This document shows positions 43,324 to 56,360 of a stretch of DNA of 64,000 nt, one piece after another. The notes beneath the pieces were generated by a model. That model searched no databases. It saw only the letters and a list, made by a program, of their open reading frames with translations, and had not been told where the DNA came from. The stretch covers positions 19,503,853-19,567,852 of the forward strand of contig OZ007506.1 of NCBI GenBank assembly GCA_963931865.1. The letters are read 5' to 3'. The DNA comes from Axinella damicornis (lineage: Eukaryota > Porifera > Demospongiae > Axinellida > Axinellidae). Position numbers and translations under genes: made by a program. The stretch's first letter is position 1. Each line of letters starts with the position of its first letter.

Positions 43324-46300
43324 TCACTGCGTGGTCTCCTCCTCTGCTCCGATGTGGAGCTCTCCCGGGTTGACCAGAGAGGCCATGGAGTCTGTTGCTA
43401 TCTCCACCTCTGCCAGGGGTGCTGTGCTGTCATGGAAGGACTGGGGAGAGGGAGGGAGGAGGGAAGAGGGGGAAGGGAGGAGGAGGAAGGGAGGAGAGAG
43501 ATCAATGAGAAGCATGTGAGACTCGACTAAGGCCCATCTTGGCACCACTGGTAACATGGATGAACTATTCAGTTTTATGCAAGCTTGTGTACAGCAGCCT
43601 ACAGAAAGCACACCCAGAAAATGTTTGAGTGATGGGGAAATGCCCCACCCCCTTACATTCTAGGTGGGAAGACCTAGGTTCACACATGCAGACTTGGAAC
43701 ACCTATATAGCATATTGTAGCCAAAACATAAACTCTCTCAAATGCAGAGGGAGCTAGGGGTTAGGAGAAAATCGAGGGAGATGTGGGAGAGGATGGAGGA
43801 AGGGAGAGGGTACATGTACTAGTTGAGTTGCAAGATTGTACTGTGCTTATTGCAGCTGAGGCCATAATTTATTTTTACTTCCACATCTGTGTCAATCTAC
43901 CCTCTGATTGATCTAACAGAGGTATGGTTTACTCAAGTGTGTGCCTCCTTCTCTCTGAACCTTTCACACATGCACCTGTGAGAGCTGTGGGCCTAGTTTG
44001 AGGAAGGTGATCTTCTCCAGGTTGGCCAGGATCTGCTGCAGCTGCTGCTGGTTGTAGAGCAGGGGGGAGTGGAAGGGGATACCCGGAGGCATCCCGTACA
44101 CCTGCACCCCGAGGCTCTGGAGGTTGTCATAGGGGACCTCTGATCGCCCTGTGGCCACTTCTGTATGTGTCAGGGAGAAGGGGGTGGAGGGATAGAGAAG
44201 AGTGTGTTAGGGTGCTTGTATGTTGGTGGCAATTCAACAAACCATGGGCCAATACGCTGCATACATGCGTACCAGCCACATGCTTCATCAACGAAACATC
44301 CAGGGTTCAAAGTGCATATAATTATGCACTAAATTACATAGTGTCGTCCTGTAACAGGAATCTAATCTGTCCAGTATGGTGCAAGAGAGTAGTCTGGAGT
44401 CTGGAGTCTGGATCCCAGACCGAACCAGGGAGGGAGTAACTCCCTCGCCGGTTGGGTCTGGGATCCAGACTAGCAAGAGAGGAGGAGTTGCATACAAGAC
44501 TTCTAATCAGTCTGGTTTGAAGCTAGTATGGCCAAGCAGGTGTCTCCATTTCTCTTTACACAATTCCTTATAGCAATCCACAAACAAATATGTTGACAGC
44601 CCAGGGTCAATAGGGTGCATTTCCATTTCTGCTACCAGGTATCTGTCGTTGCACATGCCAACGCTCTTGAGCAGAGCAGTCCTGGACTTTTCACTTGGGT
44701 CAGAAACTTGCTCGTTATGAGTCGGAGCCAAAATCTGCTTCTCGTAGCTATTTTGTTACATGCACGGAAATCGCATAATTTGATTTCAGAACGGATACTA
44801 CCGGAAGAAGCAACGGACGAATATACGATCCTCCTGTAAGCTTGTATATGAATGAATGATAATATTATTTGAGTGACACGCATTACAAAATGCTTGGCCT
44901 GATTAGGCGTATGAGTCACTAGACTAGTACAATGATTTACAAACTGATTAAATACCATCCAAGGAGTACACGGTTCACGATTCGTGCCTCTCAGAACTAA
45001 CTCGATCTTGTCAGCTACAGTGCTTCGTTGTTGAGCGAGCACGTGCATCATGACGCAAGTAACTTTCGGTTATTTGCAGAAGCGTTTATTTACTGTACGA
45101 TGTACGATACATACATACAGACATGGTTTCCATTTTACACGACTATGTGGGGCTCGCTCAGGCTCGCCCCAATTAAGAGTTTACATCTAGCTATTATACC
45201 ACTATGTTTAGTTGCACAAAGAAATTTGTCGATAAGGGGGAGGGGGGTAAATACAAATAAGATACACAGTCAAAAAAGTGATATCTTAGACCCACTAGAG
45301 CAGGGCACTCCATTACGAAATGGAATTCAGTTTCAACAGAATTTAGTGGACACAATTTGCAAGTCCGGAGGTGGTATGGGGTCTTTGGAGCTCGGTAACG
45401 ACCAGTCTCCAAGCACATGTAGTGGGAGGCAACCCCCTTGGAGGGCAGCGGTGTCCCTTGCAGAGAATATTACACATGTAGCTCTACCTACCCCCTGAGT
45501 CAGTACTATAGGCATTTGGATCCAGATACACGCTTTCCAGTTACAATTAGTAAGTTTAGCAATGATTATGGTTTGAAACTCCCTAGCGGATAGGCTTGTT
45601 ACATAGGCGTAGCAGGCGGTCCGGCAGGTCCGGCAGTCGCTGGACCAATAATTGTCACAAAAATAATTTTCGCTATAGATTTATACTAACTAGCTGCTGC
45701 TACATTGCAACTCCTGGCCTGGTCTCCTCAGCTTGCAATACCGTGCGTTGCCTGAAACCGAACGGCTTGGGAACGAGACCATGATCTGTGTGTACGTACT
45801 ACGTTTGTGAGCGAAATTCGAGCAAGAAAGAAGCACATAGCGGCCCCGGGCCTGCAATCCTCGTACACCTGGAACTTGCAGTGCAAAGCACGAAGGTGCC
45901 ACGAGAGCCCATCCTGTTAACTGAAAAATGAAGGCGAAAAAAATAAAAAAATAAAAATAAAAACAAAAATAAACATGCACCTCTATCAAGGGGTGGTCAC
46001 TCCCATATGCGCAATACTTAGAGCTGCGACTGGGGTCACAATGCGGTCACTGGGTCACAGAGGTTTTTTCTGTGCGGTCACAGGGTCACGAAGGTTTTTC
46101 CAAGCGGTCACAGCCTAAATTTTAAGATTTTAGAAATCGCTGCAAACAGAAGAACTTACACAAGTTAGCTAGCCAGTGTTTCAATTATGCAGCAGCGATG
46201 GCAGGAGATATATGTAGAGCGCTCCGAGCCATGTACTTCGCGCTAGGTCGTCAAATATAGAGGCTATAGCGCTAGGCTGTACTGTCGTCCGTCGACGTCA

Positions 46301-49300
46301 TGTATATGTCACAGCAGGCATGCACGTGCACGGCATGCACTTTACACGTGATCTTTCGAGGGTAGCTTTACTAACTAACCGTTAAGGTTACGGGATACTC
46401 GTGCGCGCGCCGTGTGAAATGTATTGCGAAATGTATACTTAAGCTCGCTAACCAAGAATCTCTGGTACGAACAGCGTGAGCAACTTGATTCTAGAGGTGG
46501 GGGTGCGCTGTCACAAGGTGCAGGGCATGACGCCGATACGCTTGCAAAAACGAGCGATTAAGTTCACCAAAAAGCCGTATTTACTGCTTTTCTCAAGCAA
46601 GCCAGATCACAGAAAAAGAGTTGCTGAATACAGTATTACTCCACGTCTCACAGTCTCCTTCGCTGAATAACTCCATGGCCGCTTCTGCGCTGCTTTTATC
46701 TGCCAGCCTGACAGCTTTTGATTGACAGCCTTCGATTCAGCTGAGTGGTACGGTACGGTACAGTTGAGAGGTCACAGGGTCACGAATAATTTTACAGTGC
46801 GGTCACGGGGTCACCAACGATTATGAGGGCCGGTCACGAGGTCACAGTCGAATTTAGGCGGTCACAATTTGTGACCCCGGTCGCAGCTCTAAGTATTGCG
46901 CATATGGAAGTGACCACCCCTTGTCTATGCACTGCCTCTGGTAGCATGTAACTTCACCTGAAGCTTACCTGATTGCTATTTATAACACAGTTGTAGTTCC
47001 AAAAATGAGTATGAGTTTCGCAGTTGCTTCATGAATATACTTATACCATGTTAAGAAGTTAGTAAGTTTAGCTAGCTAGCCTCTAGCCTCGTTCCCAGGC
47101 CCCGCCCAGCTTTTCGTCGCCTTGCATGCAGTACGGAAAAGAGTGGGGAGAGCCTGGTATGTTTCCTCACGTGAGCATTACGTAATCGACAAACAGCCAA
47201 AATTTTCCGAACAAAAAAGCGAAGTTTTGCATATTGTTCAACCAACTACACGTTCAATGCTTGGTGTGTATAACAGTCGCCCCCCGCTAGCAAAATATGT
47301 GTGGTAAGTTACCTCGTACCTTTGCTCTTCTTGCTGTTCTGAGCCCCAGTTCGCCCACGTTCAATTAAGTCCTTTCTACCCTCGACGTCACGCAAGTGAG
47401 GAAACATACATGTACCAGGCCCTCCGTGTTCTTTCATGCAACCGAAAGCGGCGCGCGGGCCTGGGAACGAGGCTATTAGCTAGCCTCAATCCCTGGTAAC
47501 GAGCTTAAGGTTACGATGTACTATTCGATAAAAAATTTTCCTGGTAACTTTGCTGCTTTATATCTCAGGAACTATAACAGATATTAGTCTGAAACAAGTT
47601 GCATTCCAACATTATAACAACTCCTGGAACAGGAAAGTAAAAGGCCCCAGGGTATTTGGACCTAGGCAATACTGCCAATAGACTCACTGTTCAAGCACTT
47701 TTGCGTCAAATTACTGAGAGGCAGACTGGAGCCCAACCCTCAAAAATTCTCTGGCACTACGTACTACGCAGTATTTGATAGGTCGTGATGAAGAGATATT
47801 CGGTGATCTGTGTATATTTTTAGATATGTACACAAAAACTTACCGGATCATCCAAGAAGAGCGTGCTCTAGGCATGCATAATCTTCGTTTCGTGCCCAAA
47901 TTTCGTGATTTCTTTTCATGCCGCCCTGCAAAATACACCAGGCTACCCGGTACCCGTACGTAGCCTCGTACCCAGGCTCTTTCCCGCGCGGTAAGAGGAA
48001 ATGAGCCTGGGTACGAGGCTAGGCCTGTCCATATTATTCGAGAATAATTTTGGGAATAATAGGTACCAACTTGAATAAGAGAATATTCCAGCCTAATAGG
48101 GCTTCAAATCCTTACAAAGGTCAAGAAGGTAAGATGTTCTAATAGAAGCCCAGTACTCCTTCACTCAACGTGACAATCCTCTTCATTTGAGGCCTAGGAC
48201 TATATTGAACCTCGATTATGTTGCAATACAATCGTTGATTGTTTTTTATGTCACTTGACTCACTTTCCCTAATTTTGATGGGAATAATGGGCATCTCTCT
48301 GGGAATAATGGGCATCTCTCTGGGAATCTCTTTGGGAATAATAGGAGCATTTGGGGGGAAATTCTGAATAGAATAATAGGCAGAAAAAGTAGAATAATGT
48401 GGACAGGCCTATACGAGGCTAACCCGTACGTGCAACAAGTCAAAACACGTGAGAAACAATTTCCCTTCGTAAAATTTGACGCAAAGTATACGGTCTCATT
48501 AGTCTGTGGTTAATTGAATTTGTAACACGTTTACATGTACCGCTTCCGCTATGAATAATGTTATCTCATTGTTAATGATTATAGTTTGAAACTCCCTAAT
48601 ACATTAAACATTGATAAGTATATTCATGAAGCAACCGTGAAACCCATACTCATTATTGGAACTATAAGTCAGTGTTATAAATAGCAGTCGGTTCCTATAT
48701 ATTGTAAGGACGACGTGCCCCGGCCCCCGCGACTGCGTCCCCGCGACGTCCTTATCGCCATCGCCGGCGCCATCGTCCCTATTGCCATCGATCTGGTTGA
48801 CGACGAACAGTGAGCAGCGGTTGCGTGTATCCGGTATCCATTGTATCTAAACTCACAGAGTATTTTGTGGTAAAGTCCTTTACGGTTTATTAGCTATTAT
48901 GTTGAATTCAGCGATAGCAGCAAATAAGAAATAGGATGTGTCCGGATCAGTCTTAGAAGTTTGTTCAGTGGATAGAGTATGCTATGAGCATCACTGGTAG
49001 AAATTGTGTAGGGTATGATTATGCTGAATGTGCTCCTTCATGGGTTCCCTTCAAGTCACGTGATACTTTTGCAGTTTTGCATTCCAAATTTTTTGGACAA
49101 CCAACCTGAAATCTACGGTATATACAGTGGGTTTGCAAGAAGAGTCTACTACGCAGGAGAGCATGATCCAGCATTATGACATTTCCTGCAACCCTTGCCG
49201 TGCCCATTAGACTATTTATCATTGTCCATGCATGGTGCACTGTCACTGTTCTTTGTATTGTATTCCTCCTCCCCTTATTCCGCCCTGGTATGATAACTGA

Positions 49301-52300
49301 CTGTTGCAGCACTTATGGAGGGAAGTGATGCCCACCAAGACAGCGTCGAGATGCTGCATGAATCTATCCAAGAGACAGGAGAAGTTACCACCGAGTCATC
49401 AGCAACCATTGGAACCATCAGCAATGCGAATGGAGTATTGTTAGAAGATTCCAGTGGACTGGCTGCAAATGGTCAGACTGTCACACAAATGTATGCAAGC
49501 AATGTAGAAGTTGATGAGCTAGGCATGGATGAGACTTCATCGCTATATGCCGAGCCATCTCAAGAAGTTGGGTACAATAAGCCCCTGAGTGCACTCGTGA
49601 CTGGTGCTGCAGCAGTTGAAGATGGTGTATGACCTTCTCACACTAGCCTTCAGCTTTGCTCTAATGGCAATACTGCTGAAGAGTGACACTTAATGCAAGG
49701 ACAAACATTCACCACAAAAAAAAAAACATTTTTGTTCAAGAGAGCGCATTTTGTGATCTCTTCACTCACTCCCTCCCTAGATTGTGCTATGTCAAGTGTG
49801 TTCACCCCCTACTCTCCCTTCCTTTAATTGCTATGTATGTACACGTTTCTGTAGTACATGTTGCAGTGAGAAACACTACACTTGTGTTATGTAGCTGTTT
49901 GTACAGAGTAGTTTTGAATTTGCTACAACAGTGTTGCACAACATCCCATTTGATCACACACTGCAAGCGCTCCTTACTGCAACATTAGCGTCCTCTATAT
50001 AGCTCCAGGGCTATATGGAAAGAGACAGTGACCCAGAGGGTGCTGGAAGACCATCCAGTAGCTGGTGGTAAGAGAGCAATAACTAGGAGAATGCAGGGCA
50101 TTAGGGCATTGTGGGGCTCACCTGAAAAAGTCATTTATTATAGTACTGGCATGTTGTAGGTGGTGTAGGGTACATGTAACGAGGTGAACAGGAACTAGTG
50201 AAAGGTGTATACAATACCCGAGCTATAATTATACAGAAACAGAACAAACGAATACAGTGCATATAAGACTAGTAGTCCATGAGTGGCGCAGCATACATAC
50301 TTGAGGGAAGTTGGGGGTGGGGCCTGCATTCTGTCCAGAGCATGCAAGGGTGCAGCGTTGTACACTACCCGCGTACCTTGAGCCTCAGGTGGATGACGGT
50401 GTTCCTTTTCAAGCTCGACTCAGCAGTACGTTTCAAGTTCGCAGCTCATCCTCCACTTTCAGTTTCAAGTTTGTTCGTACTCTGCACACCCACGATTGTG
50501 GTATGCAGTCGACTTGTCGCTGGTGATGGTGAGAGTCTTGGAGTAGTGGGCTATGGCCGACACGTACTTCTTCTGCAGCATCAGCAGGTTGCCAATATTG
50601 CCATAGACATGTGCCTGGCCAGCCACATTGATCCTGCGTTTCTTATATAGCACCTAGCACCGATTGCGCAGAAATATTCTCCACTTGGATACATGGTCAT
50701 ATGCTAAACCAAACAACAAACAGCATAGTCTCGTGCCCAGATGTCCACGCCCACCGGCGGAGAACGTCTGGTGGTTTCAGTTACATTTCTTGTCACAGAG
50801 GCGTGTCCAGTGTAGAAGCGCTGATCGCGCTAAGATTATCAGAGAAATTAGAAGATAAGCGCTCATTTCTGTACTACATGTATTTGTTGTGTAGCCCTAC
50901 CTTCAAGCAGTCAGCGACATCCCCTAACCCCCAAAACACCGGCTGCTAATGGAAGGGCGGACCTTGTGGCGGCCTGGTGCTGAGAAGAGTTGTTGACAAG
51001 CCAGGAAAAAGAAAAAGAAAACCTTACTTCATACAAATCCTGATTGTGCTGTGCTGTTCTGAGATGCTGCCAGGATCTGCCTTCAGTTCATATGCTTGGC
51101 CAATAATTACACAGTGTACATACAAGTAAGATCACCATTGTAGGGATGGTGCATGAAATGGTGCATGAACAAACGTAACAGGTGTATGAATAAACTTAAC
51201 AGGACTGAGTCCTAGCTGTTAAGTTTACATAGTTGTTGCTGTAGTTGTAGTTGTAGTCATGGCCGGCGCACACGGTAGGGCAGGTAGGGCAATGGCCCTA
51301 CCACTTTTTCCAGGATCCTTATATCACTACTTCACACCCTCTGCCCTTAGACAGGGGCGGATCTACTAACTTGCTGCCGCTGGCCTCCTGGCAGCTCGCA
51401 ATACCGTGCGTTGCCTGAAACCGAACGGCTTGGGAACGAGACCACGATCTAGTATACCCCTCCGTGTACGTACGTATTACGTTCGTGAGCGAAATTTGAG
51501 CAAGGAAGAAGCTCATGGCGGCCCTGGGACCTGCAATGATCGTACATCTGGAACTTGCAGTGCAAAGCGCGAAGGTGCCACGAGAGCTCATCCTGAGAAG
51601 TGAAAAATGAAGGCGAAAAACATTTTCCGCGCTTCGCGCAGACTGATCAGCACTACGCGCCTATGCACTGCCTCCGGCAGCGTTTAATAGTGTCCCCCCC
51701 CCCTTTCATAAATCCTGTATCTGCCCCTGCCCTACCACTTCTAAAGGGAGTGCTCCGGCCCTGGTTGTAGTTGTTACATAGTTGTTGTGTACAGGTGGTG
51801 TGTTGAAGTCACATCTCCACTGTGGTCTCAGGTCCTAGCTGTCCACTGAGGACATCCCAGGAAAGTCTCAGCATTCTGTATCGATTATTCATTGGGGCTG
51901 GCTATATACTGTACATTGGTAGCCAGTCTCCTCAATAAAATCACTGATGTTAGATTGGTCTCAAAACTATTGCCTCAGTAGCCCACATGGAAAATAGCCT
52001 CCCACACATGTTAGACTCACTATATTTGAGAGCAAAAGCATTCATGACACTCTTTTGCATGGTCTCGACGCTGTTGAGGGCAGACATGAGTCCCGAGAGC
52101 CGCTTGGTAGGTAAAGGGGAGACTACTGTCACTGAGAGTGCTCCCAGGGAGTTACCAGGAGAATCTGACAGTGTAGAGAAGAAAGCACATGTAAGTGGGT
52201 AGTAATAAGTGAGCTGTACACAGGACTGCATTAAGCCATCCTAAGCACATCTGTGACTCTAACCACACATACGTTTTAACAAGCATTCAATCAAGTTGCT

Positions 52301-52609
52301 CAGGTAATGCTAACCACTACTCTAGCTGAAATATTGGCCTTGAAGATTTGAAATTGGAGGCTCTACAAAGTAAGAGGACTGTTTTTTAGGTCCATTTATG
52401 CTTAAAGCATCCGACTCCAACTAAGGGCTTATCACAGCCAAGCCCAGACACGAGCATACTATTTTCACCCTCCCTCTGTCATAATGTTCACACAGAACCT
52501 ATCTCCCATGGAAGTGACATCATGATGAGAAAGTCTTGGTTTTGCAGTCATTGGTGATTATACAAGATTGTACACAAAGGGGTTTGAATCCGCAGGACGG
52601 CCGGGTACA

Positions 52610-52641
<32 letters not shown>

Positions 52642-55600
52642 GGCTAGCATGTCATTGTACCTGATTCCTCACTGAAGACGTAACCGATGAAGGGATTCTC
52701 CAGTGGCTTTCCCGACTGCTGCTTCATCTTGTGGTAGTTCTTCCCCTTTGAGGTGGCCAACAGGTGCGTCTGGAGCTCACCCGTGTTCACCATGATCGCA
52801 TAACCCTCAAACCCTAGCTGCTCCAATATGTCAAACTTGGAGAGAAGGAGGGAGAGAAGGGAAGGGAGGAAAGTAAATAGAGAGAGAGAAAGAGCATAGT
52901 ACATGTATTTGGTAGATACTGTCCAAACACCACAAATAGTGTTCCTTCCGATTTGGAAAGCAGTAGATTGATGTGTCGTGGTACGCGACAGTGTTCCCAG
53001 TCTGGTGGTATTAGCAGGATACGCAACATGAACACCCCAAATCCTGTGGCTAGCTGTCATAGGATACATCGAGGTAAACTTCTGGCTATTTGAGTATCCA
53101 TGCTGTATTGTTGAATTACGTACCCACACAACTGAACACCATATGACCTCAGGGAATACCTTGGAATGGAGCATACATCTGGAAACCGAGTACTGACATC
53201 GCCAAATTTCCCAAGTATCGTAGGTGGCATTTCCTCAATGACCAATGTACCAGAACAACTACATTGTAGTAGCAAGGTACTGTGACCTATTGTCCTTCTT
53301 ATAGAATCTTGCTGCCCAACATCACAGTGTCACTCACATGTGAAATATTAACCAGAGTGGGGTGCAGAGAAATTTCAAGCAACCTTTCATTTGACACCAT
53401 GCTACTTATACAATTTACCCCACTCTCTCCTATGTGCTCTCAGAGTAGCCAAAAATACTAGCTAAGAAAGAAGACTGACAAGTGCAGCGTGTTGTCTCAC
53501 TCTGCGTTGCCTGAATCTTACCGCCATACCCTGGCTACTTCCCGTGAACGCGAGGTAGCCATAGGGCTGGCTTGAGAGTACTTAATAATTATAGTGCGCA
53601 CATGTTCGACCACACCCTCAATAATTGTGCTACCACACCTTTGTTTAATTGTTAGCATGATTATTCTGATATGCATGCCGACACAGTTTTGAGCACAGTG
53701 CGGTTGGCAAGTGATTTTTGTGGTGTGAATGCAGTATACGTAATACTGAGCTACTCGGAATGATGATACCATAATAATATATATTTCGAAAACGTATGGA
53801 AGTGGGCTGGCCAGCGAGACTATAGAATAGGCCCATAGGAACGGATAGAATTGATCAGCACAGTGGATACTGACGTGAGTTGTAGCACTATGGCTCCAGC
53901 TACTCTGAAGCAGCTAGCCATAGCATGTTTAAGCTATTGTGTGACTCAACAAGCTCACTTGAGAAGCCTCTAATTAGGATATTAGCTTATCAGTTCAGCC
54001 CTACGGCATTGGGCAACCTTTGGATGGAGATTGAAACGAATTTTGATATCAGTACAGCCTTTGTAGCTGTTGTACCTTCTCTTGCATGGAGAGCAGAGTT
54101 TTCTCTATGATGGCTTCTGGGTTGAGTTCTTGGGGGAAGGTGGACGGGGAGAGGAGGTGGGGAAGGGGTTTTGGTGGCTGAATACTACCACTCATCTCCT
54201 GCCAGGGAGGGAGGAGGAAGGGAGGGAGGAGGGAGGAGGGAGAGAGGGAGGGATGGGGGATCGAGGGAGAAAGGAGGAGAGGGAGGGAGAGGAGAGGGAG
54301 GAAGGGGGGAGGGAGGAAGGAGGAGGTAGGAGGTGGGAGGAGGGGAGGGAGAGGGAGGAGGGAGGGGGAGGGAGGAAGGAGGTAGGGAGAGGGAAGGAGG
54401 GGGAAGGTTGCAGGGAGGATTCTATAGCCTAGCTGGGAAGACAAAACCACTCATAACTCCACCACCAAAGTTAGTTTCAGCACCAAACTAAACGCTTCAG
54501 TCAGTGCAGGACAGCGATGCACTCGTAACATTTGCAGTCCATTCCTAAGTAGTCAAATATTACCATTCTTCATGTGGCACATTTTCCTTCATACCAGGAG
54601 TGTAACAGCGAACAAGCAAGTGATGCTTTTTCTGATACCCTGCAATACATATTGATACCATAAGTAGGAATATTGTGACATAATTATCATACTGTTTCAG
54701 CTCTAGCCTATACAACTGTCACGTGTCAGCAGACCTGGATGGATGCAGAGCACACGGCCTCAGCCTTCCGCCCCCACTCCTTCCTCTCCTCCTCTGACAA
54801 CCACCGCATTGCGCTCACGGAACTCTGGAAACAAAAAGAACTTGAGCAGTACCAGAGAAAAGCTGTACTAAATGAGGGAATGTGATTGGTCAGTACCAAG
54901 ATTCATTGAGTCCATGGCCCATGAACTTCATACAGAATCCATCCCTTAGGCCGAGCTTGGATGCAAAATCGACAGTAAATGGATATGACGGTAAGTAGCT
55001 TTGTAACTTTTGTTGCGTAGAACGTTCAGGCTGCTGAGTCAATGTAATGGTATCTCTTATTTCCAACCTCAAAGAATATAGACAGGGGGTGATTGCCTGT
55101 ATGTCAAGAGCACATGATGATGAGGTCATCATGCACTTTTGTCCGTGAACCTACCACTGCTGATGTCAGGACATGTGCGGACACAGTTCGAGAAGAAGAG
55201 ATTGTAGCCATTCACTCTCTTGATCTTCTTCGGGGGAGGAGAGGCGACCACGGTCAGCTGGGGAGAAACCTGGGGAGGGAACAAGCAGTAAATGTGTATA
55301 CAATAGAAACACAAAACTACAACACAGTAAACACAAACAGAAACACAAACAACAACAACAACAGAAACATGGGAATCTATTATTGTTCCTTACCCCAGCA
55401 ATTTCAATCTTTGGTCGTGGGAGGATGCCAGCTTTTCTCTTCCTCTTCACTGCCTCAGATCCAATCCAGTTCTGCAGGACCCAGAACTCAGACACTCACA
55501 CCTGGGGTTACTATCATCATGGTGATCTAAGATGGCAATCCATGAACGTATCTAGCCTTGTTCCCAGGCTGCTCCCCAGCTTTTTGCCGCATACTGTACA

Positions 55601-56323
55601 GTATGCAACAAAAAGCTGGGGAGGGGCATGGGAACGAGGCTAGAACGTATCTTCATTTTCATCCCGACAACACAAGATCCAGCGTCACAGGATATTCAAT
55701 ATCCTGTGACACTTTACTGGACAGAAGTTCCATGGATATCCCCTGAGAAAGGGAGGGGGTACCTAATATTCTGGGGGGGGGGGAGGTACAATGTATCCTG
55801 TGTGGAGGTACATTCAAAATATACCCCCACACAGAATCTCCTATGCACCCCCACTCCCAAGACTATTGTTACCTTCCTCATACTCAGGAGCCAACCCTGT
55901 AACGTAAGAGTATTGCATATGGAGAGACTAGAGAACAATAATTAATGTATGGAGGTGAATAAACAAATAAGAAGCTGAATTTCTTATGACACCAGGCCAG
56001 CACAGTCTGCATGCCCCTTGAAAGCCAAACTACAATGTTTTACTTGTCCATATTAGCCACTCGAGATGGCAACTTTGAAACTGGAGTTGCCATCGCACGA
56101 TACCTTCACCCTCTCCACGGTGGTTCCCACTTCGGTCCTGCACCTCTCGATGAGCTCCGAATTCCTGTGGTGGGTGGAGGTCATGCCATACTCGTCAAAG
56201 TATTTCAGCAGGACCTTGCGCTGCTCATTAGAGAACACCACTCCTCCTGTTTGTGTATACGTTTGAGGAGAGATGTGTGTGTAGGGGGACAGCGTGTGTC
56301 AGTGTCTATAAACTGACAGGGCA

Positions 56324-56360
<37 letters not shown>

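Noticed and set aside
45028..45498. 156-codon frame on +
   Set aside because: Antisense to the LINE C-terminal zinc-knuckle region.
54738..54890. + strand frame [15 protein letters not shown]
   Set aside because: The opposite strand carries an HMG-like exon with proper splice borders and family-like sequence; the + frame has neither.
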